NCBI GenBank assembly: GCA_040391605.1
Contig: JBEBXK010000037.1
Span: 1-35,660 of the forward strand
Reading direction: 5' to 3'
From: Vulgatibacter incomptus_A
GTDB taxonomy: Bacteria > Myxococcota > Myxococcia > Myxococcales > Vulgatibacteraceae
Length of the DNA stretch: 35,660 nt
Shown: positions 7,922 through 15,950 of the stretch, piece by piece
Position numbering within the stretch: the stretch's first letter is position 1
How the letters are laid out: each line of letters opens with the position of its first letter
Program-made: the position numbers and the translations under genes
Notes under the pieces: model-generated
The model's database searches: none
Seen by the model: the letters and a program-made list of their open reading frames with translations, nothing else
What the model was told of the DNA's origin: nothing

Positions 7922-8896
7922 GTGATCGAGTGGTTTCGCCGCTGGGCGCTGATCGGCATCGGGCTGGGCGCGCTGCTCTACCTCGGGCTCTCGCTCTGGG
8001 CCGGGATCCCCGCCCTCGCCGGCGAGCTCGCCCGCTTCCGGCTGGCCCTCCTCGCGCCGATCATCGGCCTCTCCCTCTTCAACTACGTCCTGCGCTTCAT
8101 CAAGTGGAAGTACCTTCTGGGTAGACTCGGCGTGAAGGTCCCCGTGCGGGAGAACGCGTCGATCTTCGCCGCCGGCCTCGCCATGACCATCACGCCGGGC
8201 AAGGCCGGCGAGCTCCTCAAGCCCTACCTGGTCCGGCAGGCCACCGGCGCGCCGCTGACCCGCACCGTCCCGGCGCTGATCGCAGAGCGGGCCACCGACG
8301 CTCTGGCGGTGCTGGGCCTGGCGGCGTTGGGAGTGACCACCTATTTCGCTCAGGGTGCGACGGCCCTCCTCACCCTCGCCGTCGGCTTCTTCGGCGGCCT
8401 CCTCCTCCTCTCATCCAAGCGCCTCTCCCTCGCGTCGATCCGCTGGCTCGGGCGGCTGCCCATCGTCTCGAGGCTGGAGGATCGGCTGGAGCAGGCCTAC
8501 CTCGCCATGCGCACCTGCTTGGCGCCGACGCCGCTGGCCTTCACCCTGGTCCTCTCGGCCCTGGCCTGGGGCGCGGAGGCCGTGGGCTATTGGCTGATCC
8601 TCGAGGGCTTCGGAGTCGCCTCCGCCAACCTCTCGGTGGCCACCTTCCTCTACTCCTTTTCCTCGATCGCCGGCGCGCCCTCCCCGGGTGGGCTTGGCGT
8701 CGCCGACGCAGCGCTGCAGGAGGGTGCGATCCAGCTCATCGCGGGGATCACCCGACCCCAGGCGTTGGGCGCAGCGCTCCTCTGCCGCCTCGCCACGCTG
8801 TGGCTCGGCGTGGCCATCGGGGCCGTCGCCCTCTTGCGCTACGGATCCCGGCTCCGAACCCTCGAAGCGGATCCTGCCGCCGCCAAGGGTTCGTGA
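7922..8896 (+). CDS. Flippase-like membrane protein (LPG synthase TM domain family)
   Basis: A 324-residue polytopic protein with about eight hydrophobic helices. It matches the PF03706/UPF0104 family (transmembrane half of lysylphosphatidylglycerol synthase and relatives). The signature region is AAGLAMTITPGKAGELLKPY with downstream ERATD, and a second conserved loop GAPSPGGLGVADAAL. Family members flip or modify membrane lipids or glycolipids; which substrate is used here is unknown, and no aminoacyl-transferase (MprF C-terminal) domain is attached. The start is a GTG at 7922, preceded by GGGGGAA. A hairpin terminator follows at 8928-8960, and the DUF423 gene converges from the other side. 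Confidence 0.85.
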   Translation: MIEWFRRWALIGIGLGALLYLGLSLWAGIPALAGELARFRLALLAPIIGLSLFNYVLRFIKWKYLLGRLGVKVPVRENASIFAAGLAMTITPGKAGELLKPYLVRQATGAPLTRTVPALIAERATDALAVLGLAALGVTTYFAQGATALLTLAVGFFGGLLLLSSKRLSLASIRWLGRLPIVSRLEDRLEQAYLAMRTCLAPTPLAFTLVLSALAWGAEAVGYWLILEGFGVASANLSVATFLYSFSSIAGAPSPGGLGVADAALQEGAIQLIAGITRPQALGAALLCRLATLWLGVAIGAVALLRYGSRLRTLEADPAAAKGS

Positions 8897-8927
8897 AGAA
8901 CTTCGCGACGTCGAGCGAACGCCAAGT

Positions 8928-8960
8928 GAAGGATGAGCGAGGGGATCGCTCCAGCCCTTC
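8928..8960. terminator. Bidirectional hairpin between convergent genes
   Basis: GAAGG-AT-GAGCGA-GGGGA-TCGCTC-CAGC-CCTTC: an inner 6-bp and an outer 5-bp stem. On the plus strand ATTTTCTTAT follows 10 nt later. It lies 31 bp after the flippase-like gene and 24 bp from the DUF423 stop. Confidence 0.55.
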
Positions 8961-8984
8961 GCTGAAGATGATTTTCTTATGGGT

Positions 8985-9356
8985 TCAGCTGCCTCGGATC
9001 GCCACGGCGGCGAAGAGGGCCCACGCCACCAGGAGGGCGAGGCCGCCGATCGGCGTGATGGCGCCGAAGCCGCGGATCCCCGAGAGCGCCAGGACGTAGA
9101 GGCTGCCGGAGAAGACCACGATCCCGCCGAGCATCGTCCAGCCTGCGGCGACGCCGAGGCCGGAGGTCCCCCCGCGGGCCCAGAGCCCCAAGGCCAGCAG
9201 TCCAAGGGCGTGGTACATCTGGTAGCGGGCGCCGGTCTCGAAGACCGCCAGCAGCTCCGGGCTGAGGCGGCTGCGCAGGCCATGTGCGCCGAACGCGCCT
9301 GCAGCGACGGAGATCAGCGCGTTGATCGCGCCGAGAGCGAGCCAAAGTCGATCCAT
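8985..9356 (-). CDS. DUF423 small integral membrane protein
   Basis: A 123-residue protein with four predicted helices and the DUF423 family pattern: GAINALISVAAGAFGAHGL at the N-terminus, YQMYHALGLLALG in the middle, and a glycine-rich GAITPIGGLALLVAWALFA at the end. Family members (E. coli YgdD, B. subtilis YwdK) have no firmly known role. The ATG at 9356 is chosen because it begins at the family N-terminus; GAGGAAG lies upstream. The open frame beyond it (to 9527) runs into the divergent promoter region and is not supported. It is divergent from the glycine-rich repeat gene at 9485. Confidence 0.85.
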   Translation of the reverse strand: MDRLWLALGAINALISVAAGAFGAHGLRSRLSPELLAVFETGARYQMYHALGLLALGLWARGGTSGLGVAAGWTMLGGIVVFSGSLYVLALSGIRGFGAITPIGGLALLVAWALFAAVAIRGS

Positions 9357-9403
9357 GGAGCTAGCTTCCTCGTGATTTTGGCCACCGCCCCGATTCACGG
9401 TGG

Positions 9404-9430
9404 TTGACAGCCGGCGGCAAAGATAACAAT
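9404..9430 (+). promoter_or_regulatory. Possible sigma70-type promoter for the glycine-rich gene
   Basis: A perfect TTGACA (9404-9409) is followed after 15 bp by AACAAT (9425-9430), four of six matches to the -10 consensus. It lies in the divergent gap, 55 bp ahead of the ATG at 9485. The short spacer makes it a moderate candidate only. Confidence 0.4.
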
Positions 9431-9484
9431 GACGCAGCTTCAGTCGGGCCGATCGGTCGGCGCCGCTTGTGGGATATGCGAGAT

Positions 9485-11095
9485 ATGACGAACGAACGCG
9501 ACGCAAAGAACTCCGGACAGGGACCAATGGGTGGTGGCGCAGGCAGCGGGCGAGGAGCCGGTGGGCCCGGCGGCCGCGGTGGCCCCGGAGGAGCCGGTGG
9601 CTTCGGCGGGCGTGGCCCCGGCGGTCCAGGTGGCTTCGGCGGAGGCGGCCCTGGCGGCTTCGGCGGCCGCGGTCCCGGAGGCCCAGGCGGCTTCGGCGGA
9701 CGTGGCCCCGGCGGTCCCGGTGGAGGACGCGGTCGCGGACGAGACGATCGCGGCCCTGTGGGCTTCGAGGCTTCCGCCCTCGAGGCGGCCCGCGGCGTCG
9801 ACAAGCCGATCCTCGCCGGCGACTTCGAGGCGCAGCTGCCGCCGTTGGAGAAGCTCGCCCTCGCGGCCCGCAAGGGCGGCAAGGCCCATCGCCTTGACGA
9901 CCTCTCCACCGACACCCGGGGCAAGCTCTTCACGGCGCTCCTGCGGGTGATGCGCCAGGGCCCCATCGAAGGCGACGAGGAGAAGGACGCCAAGCGCCGC
10001 CAGGTCCACGCCACCCTCGCCGAGATCTGGCGGCTGCTCGGAGACGAGCGCCGGGCCGAGCTCGCCAAGGAGGAGGCCGGCGACGCCAAGGTCGCGCCCT
10101 GGCTCCTCGCCCACACCGGCGAGTGGGATAAGGTCGCGGCCCTCCACGAGAAGGAGGGGAGGTTCGGCGACGCCGCCAAGCTCTTCGAGGAGCACGATCA
10201 GCCGAAGGAGGCCGCGCGCCTCTACGGCCTCGCCGGCAACGGCGCCAAGACCGTGGAGCTGCTGGCGAAGCTGGGCGACCGCGACGCGATGATGGAGGCG
10301 GTCAAGCAGCTCCCCCCCAAGCAGCAGGAGGAGGCGCTCCTCGCCGCCGGCCTCGGCGACGTGCTGATGGAGATCCTGGTGCAGGGCGAGCGTTGGGAGG
10401 ACGTCGGCGCCCTCTACGAGAGGGCCGAGCAATGGCTCGACGCCGCCAGCGCCTACGAGAAGGCGGGCAAGAGCCATAAGGCCGCCCGCGCCTTCGACAA
10501 GGGTGGCAAGACCGAGGAGGCCGATCGGCTCATCGACCTCGAGGTCAAGCCGCTGGAGGAGAGCGATCCCGCGGCCGCCGCCAAGCTCTGGGCGCGCTTC
10601 GGCAGGCCGCTGCAGGCCGCGCGCCTCGCCAAAGATCCCCTCGAGAAGTTCCGCTTGCTGCGGGAAGGCGGCGATCAGGAGCAGGCCGTCGAGGTCGCCA
10701 AGGCCGAGGTCGCCAGCCTCAAGGAGGCCGGGCGGACGCCGCTGATCCTCGCCCCCTGGATCGCCCGCAGCGGTGATACGGCAGCCGCCCTCAAGATCTA
10801 CGACGAGCATCGCCTGCCCGAGGACGCCGGCCAGCTCTTCGAGGAGCTGAACGAGCCCGAGCTCGCCGCGCGCTGCTTCGAGGTGGCCGGCAAGACCCGC
10901 AAGGCCGCCGACCTCTACGAGCGCGCCGGCAACACCGAGGCCGCCGCCAGGCTCCGGGCCCTCGAGCCGCCCCCCGCGCCCAAGGCGACGCCCCGCGGCC
11001 CCAGGCCCGGCGGACCCCGAGATGGCAGGGGTGGCCCCCGCCCGGGCGGCGATCGCTCGCGTCCCCGAGGTGGTAGGCCCGCCCCGAAGAAGTGA
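9485..11095 (+). CDS. Glycine-rich / helical-repeat protein with RG-rich tail
   Basis: A 536-residue protein in three parts. Residues about 14-88 are almost only Gly, Arg, Phe and Pro, built from short repeats such as GGFGGRGPGGP. Residues about 90-490 are a charged, all-helical region with a TPR/Sel1-like rhythm (for example LYERAEQWLDAASAYEKAGK and RCFEVAGKTRKAADLYERAG), probably an alpha-solenoid. Residues about 495-536 are a basic Pro/Gly/Arg tail ending GRPAPKK. I know no named function. Solenoids bind proteins or RNA, and RG-rich tails often bind RNA, so an RNA- or ribosome-associated role is a guess. Start: ATG 9485 or ATG 9476 nine bases earlier; neither has a strong Shine-Dalgarno sequence. 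Confidence 0.85.
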   Translation: MTNERDAKNSGQGPMGGGAGSGRGAGGPGGRGGPGGAGGFGGRGPGGPGGFGGGGPGGFGGRGPGGPGGFGGRGPGGPGGGRGRGRDDRGPVGFEASALEAARGVDKPILAGDFEAQLPPLEKLALAARKGGKAHRLDDLSTDTRGKLFTALLRVMRQGPIEGDEEKDAKRRQVHATLAEIWRLLGDERRAELAKEEAGDAKVAPWLLAHTGEWDKVAALHEKEGRFGDAAKLFEEHDQPKEAARLYGLAGNGAKTVELLAKLGDRDAMMEAVKQLPPKQQEEALLAAGLGDVLMEILVQGERWEDVGALYERAEQWLDAASAYEKAGKSHKAARAFDKGGKTEEADRLIDLEVKPLEESDPAAAAKLWARFGRPLQAARLAKDPLEKFRLLREGGDQEQAVEVAKAEVASLKEAGRTPLILAPWIARSGDTAAALKIYDEHRLPEDAGQLFEELNEPELAARCFEVAGKTRKAADLYERAGNTEAAARLRALEPPPAPKATPRGPRPGGPRDGRGGPRPGGDRSRPRGGRPAPKK

Positions 11096-11200
11096 AGTAG
11101 GTCGGTCGCCGCGCCGGGGGGCGCATCTTCGCGTCTTGCGCCGCCGCTCCATCGCGTCGGACGATCGGGGAGGCGGCCGTCCTGGTAGAGTGCCGTCATC

Positions 11201-12295
11201 TTGGAGTTCGATGAGTTCAGATCGCCCCTCCTCGTGGTGGGCTGCGGCGGGATCGGCGGCGTCATCGCCGCGAGCCTCGCCGAGCGCGGTCATCGGCTCA
11301 CGGTGGTGACGCGGCGCCCCGCGATCTCCGAGGCGATCCGCCTGCGCGGCTTCGATCTCCACGACGAGCTGGGGCATCGCCAGGTGCGGGGCGAAGTGGA
11401 GCTGGTGGAGGAGGTCCCCGCCTGCGGACGCTACCGCTTCATCCTGCTGGCAGTGCCGCCGGCGGGCCTGGCCGACGCCGCGAAGGCCGCGGCGCCGCTG
11501 CTGTCGGAGGGGGGCGCCTTCGTCTGCTTCCAGAACGGCCTGTCCGAAGAGCGCCTCGGCAGGATCGTCGGCGCGGAGCGGGTCATCGGCGCGGTCGTGG
11601 CGTGGGGGGCGTCTTCACCGGAGCCGGGCGTCTTCGAGCGCACCTCCGCCGGCGGCTTCACGCTGGGCCGACTCGATCGCTCCACCGACGCCACGCTCCA
11701 CGAGCTGGCCCGGATCCTGGAAGCGGTGGGGCCGGTGGAGCTCTCGACCAACCTCTCCGGGGCGCGCTGGAGCAAGCTCGCCTTGAACTGCGCTGTCTCC
11801 TCCCTGGGCACCATCGGGGGCGATCGCCTCGGAGCGCTGATGCGCCATGGCTTCGTGCGACGCCTCGCCCTGGAGGTGATGACCGAGGCGGTGGAGGTGG
11901 CCCGCGCCGAGGGGATCGAGCTCGAGAAGGTCGCAGGTACCCTGGACCTGCAGTGGATCGCGCTGACCTCCGCCGAGCGCAGCGGCGCCAGCGCGCCGTC
12001 CATGATGGCCAAGCACGCGCTCCTCCTGGCGGTGGGCGCACGCTATCGGCGGCTGCGCTCCTCGATGCTCGCCGCCATCGAGAGGGGCCGTGAGCCCGGC
12101 GTCGACTATCTCAATGGCGAGGTGGTGCAGCGGGCGCGGCAGCACGGCATCGAGGCGCCGCTCAACGCGAGGGTCCAGGCCGTGGTCCACGCCATCGCCA
12201 ACCGCTCCGCGCGCAGCGAGCTCTCCACCTTGCGCAAGCTCTATGACGAGACCCGCGAGAGGAGCCCGCTCGCGTCGATCGTCGAGAGCCCGTGA
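11201..12295 (+). CDS. Ketopantoate reductase (2-dehydropantoate 2-reductase)-like enzyme
   Basis: A 364-residue NAD(P)-dependent reductase of the ApbA/PanE superfamily. The N-terminal Rossmann motif is LLVVGCGGIGG (residues about 10-20). The catalytic region W-S-K-L-ALNCAVSSLGTIGGDRLGAL carries the Lys and Asn of the family, and the C-terminal helical domain contains PSMMAKH...LNGEVVQRARQHGIEAPLN, typical of PanE. PanE makes pantoate for coenzyme A; a related 2-hydroxyacid specificity is possible because family members vary. No ATG is available: a TAG lies just upstream in frame, and TTG at 11201 is the best start (GTG at 11234 would cut the fold). No pan genes are adjacent. Confidence 0.85.
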   Translation: MEFDEFRSPLLVVGCGGIGGVIAASLAERGHRLTVVTRRPAISEAIRLRGFDLHDELGHRQVRGEVELVEEVPACGRYRFILLAVPPAGLADAAKAAAPLLSEGGAFVCFQNGLSEERLGRIVGAERVIGAVVAWGASSPEPGVFERTSAGGFTLGRLDRSTDATLHELARILEAVGPVELSTNLSGARWSKLALNCAVSSLGTIGGDRLGALMRHGFVRRLALEVMTEAVEVARAEGIELEKVAGTLDLQWIALTSAERSGASAPSMMAKHALLLAVGARYRRLRSSMLAAIERGREPGVDYLNGEVVQRARQHGIEAPLNARVQAVVHAIANRSARSELSTLRKLYDETRERSPLASIVESP

Positions 12296-12386
12296 GCTCC
12301 TTCGCCCGCGCTACGCTACGGCTCATTCCAGCGCAGGATCGACGCCGCTCGCAGACTTCGTGACATGCGTCAGGAACTCGGAGCCT

Positions 12387-12404
12387 GAGCGATCGCCCTC
12401 GCTC
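12387..12404. terminator. Hairpin between convergent genes
   Basis: GAGCGA-TCGCCC-TCGCTC in the 199-bp gap between the ketopantoate-reductase-like gene and the TIM-barrel gene. The arms are identical to those of the hairpin at 8928-8960, which also separates convergent genes. No T run is seen. Confidence 0.45.
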
Positions 12405-12494
12405 GAGGAGGGGGGACCTCTTCGCCCGCGCTCCTCCGCCCGCAGCGTTCGTTCAATTCTTCGACGAGATCGGAGCCTGGGCTCGGCGAATCGA

Positions 12495-13283
12495 TCAGCC
12501 GCCGGAGAGCGCCGCCCAGAAGATGCTGCCGCCGCTATGGCCCGGTGGCAGCCGGCCCCCGGAGTGAAAGGCGTGGATCTCGGCGAAGACCGCCTCGTAG
12601 TCGGCGAGTGAGCCGAAGCCCGTCGGATCGTCGACGTCGTAGATCAGGACACCGGGGCCTCGGATATGCCAGGCCTCCTGCACCAGGAGCGCCTCCCTCT
12701 CGCCAGGGGGCTCACGGAGGTGATCGATCCGATGGGCTGCGCGGACGGCACTCAGCCTGCCGCGGCCCACCTGACCCAGCGTCTCATCCACCGCGGCGAT
12801 CTCCACCTGGGGCTCCTCCTCCGGCCCTGCGAGATCCCAGCCGATCCCCACGTTCCAGGGGAGGCGGCGGAGATCGGCGGGATCGAGGCGATCCACGTCG
12901 AGGACCAGGCGCGCGCCCGCCTCCTCGACCAGGAGCATCAGCTCCTCCAGATCCATCGAGCTGCCATCACGGGGCAGCGAGTGAAGGGCCGCGGTGACCA
13001 CCTGGATCTGAAGCTCCGCCAGCGCGTCCACGAAGCGGCCGTGCAGCCTCTGATCCGCCAGGCGGTCGATGAGGAGATGGCTCATCCGGAGCCACGGGGC
13101 CCGCGTCTCGGTGGAGTCGAGGAGCTGGAGGACGCTCGAGGCCTCTCCTCCGCGGAGCAGATCCAGATGCCCTGGGTTCGCGTAGAGCTCCAGCGATGGG
13201 AAGCCTCCCTTTCGTGCGAAGAGGAGCGTCCGGAGGTCGAGGGGCGTGGCAGCAAAGAGTCGGGTGGAGAGGAGCGCACGCAT
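12495..13283 (-). CDS. TIM-barrel protein, sugar phosphate isomerase/epimerase-like
   Basis: A 262-residue protein whose N-terminus LSTRLFAATPLDLRTLLFAR then FPSLELYANPGHLDL resembles the first strands of the AP-endonuclease-2 / xylose-isomerase-like barrel family (STHLF...L...GF..IELFA...H.D). Later strands are recognisable as VLDVDRL and NVGIGWDLAG. Metal ligands of the active family are not convincingly in place, so activity is uncertain. A larger open frame continues upstream to 14513, but that part is an out-of-frame shadow of rpe and the receiver gene. The ATG at 13283 begins the natural N-terminus; GTG at 13289 is an alternative. It lies 50 bp downstream of the receiver gene, probably in one unit with it and rpe. 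Confidence 0.72.
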   Translation of the reverse strand: MRALLSTRLFAATPLDLRTLLFARKGGFPSLELYANPGHLDLLRGGEASSVLQLLDSTETRAPWLRMSHLLIDRLADQRLHGRFVDALAELQIQVVTAALHSLPRDGSSMDLEELMLLVEEAGARLVLDVDRLDPADLRRLPWNVGIGWDLAGPEEEPQVEIAAVDETLGQVGRGRLSAVRAAHRIDHLREPPGEREALLVQEAWHIRGPGVLIYDVDDPTGFGSLADYEAVFAEIHAFHSGGRLPPGHSGGSIFWAALSGG

Positions 13284-13333
13284 CTCCACAAAGTAGGGAG
13301 CTGGCGCGCGATCCGGAAGCGACGGCGCCGCGG

Positions 13334-13735
13334 CTACCTTGGATGGCTCTCCAATGTCGTCCCCCGGGCCGGCTCGCAGCCGAAGACCAACGCCCGCTCG
13401 AACTCTTCGAGGTCGAAGGGCTTGGCGATCACCTGCTCGATCCCTTGCGTGCGCCCCATCCGGGCGAGCTCCGGCGCGGCGATGGCGCTCATCAAGGCGA
13501 TCGACGCGCTCCCGCTCTTGGTCCGCAGCGCGCCGACCACCTCGTCGCGGCTCACGTCGGGGAGGGTGAGGTCTGCGATGATCGCGCAGACCGGCGCCCG
13601 ATCCAGGATGGCCAGGGCCTGGGCCATCGTCGCGGCGCTCTCCACCTGGTGGGAGAGATCTCCGAGGATCTCCACCAGAAGTTCGGCGAGCTCGGGCTCG
13701 TCTTCCAGGACCAGGATCCGATGTCGATGTGCCAC
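13334..13735 (-). CDS. Single-domain response regulator (receiver only)
   Basis: A 133-residue CheY-like receiver. Acidic pocket E11-D12-E13, phospho-acceptor D55 (IIADLTLPD), switch residue S83 (LMSAIA) and conserved K105 (AKPF) are all present. There is no output domain; about 20 extra residues follow the last helix. It probably relays phosphate or acts by protein-protein contact. No histidine kinase is adjacent; the orphan kinase at 1152-2627 is a possible but unproven partner. The ATG at 13735 has GGGGGAAG upstream. It starts 33 bp after the rpe stop, so it is likely co-transcribed with rpe. Confidence 0.92.
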   Translation of the reverse strand: MAHRHRILVLEDEPELAELLVEILGDLSHQVESAATMAQALAILDRAPVCAIIADLTLPDVSRDEVVGALRTKSGSASIALMSAIAAPELARMGRTQGIEQVIAKPFDLEEFERALVFGCEPARGTTLESHPR

Positions 13736-13768
13736 GCCGCTTCCCCCTGCTGCAGGTAACTTGAGCTC

Positions 13769-14437
13769 TTAGGTCGTCGCGTTTCTCCGCAGCGTCCCGA
13801 TCGCATCGCCATAATTCGACGCACCAAAGACCGCGCTCCCCGCCACGAAGACGTTGGCCCCGGCCTCCGCGATCTCGCCGATGTTCTGCGGGCCGACGCC
13901 GCCGTCCACCTGGATCCAGAGATCTCTCCTGCCCCTGGCGTCCGCAAGTTCCCGGAGCTCGCGGATCTTGCGCAGCACGGAGGGGATGAACGATTGGCCG
14001 CCGAAGCCGGGGTTCACGCTCATCACCAACACCATCTCCAGATCGTCGAGCACGAACTCCACCGCGGAGATCGGTGTCGAGGGATTCAGCGCCACGGCCG
14101 GCTTCGCCCCTGCCACGCGGATCTGCTGGATCGTGCGATGCAGGTGGGGGCAGGCCTCGGCGTGGACGCTGACGATGGCCGCGCCCGCGTGGACGAAGGC
14201 GTCGATGTACTTCTCCGGCTCCACGATCATCAGATGGACATCGAGAGGCTTCTTCGCCCGCCTGGCCACGGCCTCCACCACCAGCGGTCCGATCGTGAGG
14301 TTGGGGACGTAGCGACCGTCCATCACATCCACGTGGACGAGATCGCAGCCGGCCTCCTCGATCGCCGCGACCTCTTCGGCGAGGCGCCCGAAGTCGGCGG
14401 AGAGGATGGAGGGTGCGATCAGGGGAGAGAGGGCCAA
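13769..14437 (-). CDS. rpe: Ribulose-phosphate 3-epimerase
   Basis: A 222-residue (beta/alpha)8 enzyme that interconverts ribulose 5-phosphate and xylulose 5-phosphate in the pentose phosphate pathway. Key residues are in place: S9-type start IAPSILSADF, metal/catalytic H35 and D37 (VHVDVMDG), H68 (DVHLMI), the phosphate loop VNPGFGGQSF at 141-150, and catalytic D178 (IQVDGGV). The start is TTG at 14437, supported by GGAG eight bases upstream and by alignment of the N-terminus with the family; no nearby ATG is in frame. The pathway supplies erythrose 4-phosphate, a shikimate precursor, which fits the aro genes upstream, though that link is an inference. A 178-bp gap separates it from rsmB. 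Confidence 0.96.
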   Translation of the reverse strand: MALSPLIAPSILSADFGRLAEEVAAIEEAGCDLVHVDVMDGRYVPNLTIGPLVVEAVARRAKKPLDVHLMIVEPEKYIDAFVHAGAAIVSVHAEACPHLHRTIQQIRVAGAKPAVALNPSTPISAVEFVLDDLEMVLVMSVNPGFGGQSFIPSVLRKIRELRELADARGRRDLWIQVDGGVGPQNIGEIAEAGANVFVAGSAVFGASNYGDAIGTLRRNATT

Positions 14438-14615
14438 GGTTTTCGCTCCGTTTGCGGGTTCGACCCCTGCCTACCAGATCTTCAGCATCCTCGGTATCGT
14501 GCTGCCCGTCCAACGATCCGAGCGCTCGAATGTTCTGCGCATGGCACTCGACGTGAGATGACGCAGCTTTGTCGGCTTTCGATCAAGGTCGCTGATCGCA
14601 TCTGCCCTTCGGGAT

Positions 14616-15950
14616 TCACCCCTGCCGGATCATCCGGGCGGCGAAGAAGCCGTCCATCTCGTGAAGGTGGGGCCACGTCTCCAGGGTCCAGCCGTCCGGG
14701 CTCCAGGCGGGGGAGGGCTCCAGCGGCGCCGGCGCGTACTGGCCAGGGTGGCGCGCCAGGAAGGACTCCACCTGCTCCCTGCCCTCCTCGGGGAGGAGCG
14801 AGCAAACCGCGTAGACCAGGGTCCCGCCCACCCGCAGCTCCTTCGCCACGTTGTCCAGGATGCGGGCCTGGCCGGCGACCATCCGCTCCACGTCCTCGGG
14901 GCTGCGGCGGTAGCGGATCTCGGGGTGGCGCTGGAGGGTCCCCAGGCCGGAGCAGGGCGCGTCCACCAGCACCAGATCGAAGGGACCCTTGGCCCCGGGA
15001 GGGAGGGGCGCTCCGGCGTCCGCCGCCATCGGCTCGATGACCGATAGACCGAGGCGCGCGGCCTCTTCTCCGATCCGTCGGGCCTTGCGCTCATTCTTGT
15101 CCAGGGAGACCACTTGGGCCGCGCCCAGCTCCGCCAGATGGCAGCTCTTGCCACCCGGTGCGGCGCAGGCATCCAGCACCCTCGCGCCAGGGGGAGGCGC
15201 CGCCAGCTCCGACACAAGTTGGGCCGCCTCGTCCTGCTGCGAGAAGAGGCCCTCGCGATAGGAGGGGAGCCGCGAGAGCGAGCCGGCGCCCTCCAGCCGG
15301 AGGGCGTCGGAGGCGAAGCGGCCCGGCGCCAGCGAGGCCCCCGGGGCCTCCGCCTCGAGGCGGGCCACCAGGCCGTCACGATCGATCCGAGAGCGATTGA
15401 TCCGGAGGGTCGGCGCCGCCGGCCGATCGATCGCCGCAGCGAAGTCGAAGGCCGCCTCGGGGCCCAGGATCGCGAGGAGCCGCCGGGCGAGCCATGGCGG
15501 CAGCGATCCCTCTACCTCGAGCGTCTCCAGTGGCGCCTCCGATCGCGGCGGCAACGGCGGCGCGCCCTCGCGGGACAGCCGCCGCAGCACCGCGTTCACC
15601 AACGGGGCGGCGCGCTCCATCCCGCTCCTCTTGGCCGTGGCCACCGTCTCGCCCACGGCAGCGTGGGGCGGGATCCGGGTGCAGAGGAGCTGGTAGGCGC
15701 CGAGGCGCAGCAGCTCGAGGACGACGGGCTCCAGCTTCTCGAGGCTCTGCTTCACCACCGGACGCAGCGCTCGATCGAGGAGCTGCTGCCTCCGGAGGAC
15801 GCCATAGGCCAACTCGGTAGCCAGCGCCGCGTCCCGTGGCTCGACGCCGCCTGCGGCGGAGAGCTCGGCGTCCAACGCGAGGTTGGCGAAGGCCGCGTCC
15901 CGCGCCACTCGGCGCAGCACCCTGAGGGCGATCGCCCGGGAGTCCGACAT
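14616..15950 (-). CDS. rsmB: 16S rRNA (cytosine-967-C5)-methyltransferase RsmB
   Basis: A 444-residue enzyme with an N-terminal NusB-like RNA-binding domain (about 1-135) and a C-terminal class I methyltransferase domain. The S-adenosylmethionine motif is VLDACAAPGGKSCHL, and the two cysteines of the m5C mechanism lie in DAPCSGLGTLQRHPEIRYRR and VYAVCSLLPEEG. It methylates C967 of 16S rRNA in E. coli. Its ATG at 15950 follows the TerC stop codon with no gap (TAG-ATG), so the two are translationally coupled. In many bacteria rsmB sits with fmt; here fmt is about 7 kb away, and rpe lies downstream. Confidence 0.95.
   Translation of the reverse strand: MSDSRAIALRVLRRVARDAAFANLALDAELSAAGGVEPRDAALATELAYGVLRRQQLLDRALRPVVKQSLEKLEPVVLELLRLGAYQLLCTRIPPHAAVGETVATAKRSGMERAAPLVNAVLRRLSREGAPPLPPRSEAPLETLEVEGSLPPWLARRLLAILGPEAAFDFAAAIDRPAAPTLRINRSRIDRDGLVARLEAEAPGASLAPGRFASDALRLEGAGSLSRLPSYREGLFSQQDEAAQLVSELAAPPPGARVLDACAAPGGKSCHLAELGAAQVVSLDKNERKARRIGEEAARLGLSVIEPMAADAGAPLPPGAKGPFDLVLVDAPCSGLGTLQRHPEIRYRRSPEDVERMVAGQARILDNVAKELRVGGTLVYAVCSLLPEEGREQVESFLARHPGQYAPAPLEPSPAWSPDGWTLETWPHLHEMDGFFAARMIRQG

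Noticed and set aside
7875..7925. 16-codon ORF overlapping the GTG of the flippase-like gene (GTGA)
   Set aside because: Very short, Arg/Pro/Ser-rich, no ribosome-binding site; probably chance.
9440..11377. 645-codon minus-strand frame opposite the glycine-rich gene
   Set aside because: Leu/Gly/Glu-rich shadow of the plus-strand gene; no family motif, and it crosses three features.
13284..14513. N-terminal extension of the frame that ends at 12495 (672 codons in all)
   Set aside because: The first 410 codons lie antiparallel-free in another frame of rpe and the receiver gene, are Arg/Gly/Pro-rich and look like translated shadow sequence.
14438..14615. tRNA-like segment before rpe (GGGGTCGAACCC on the minus strand)
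   Set aside because: There is no acceptor stem, anticodon stem or CCA end that fits a cloverleaf.
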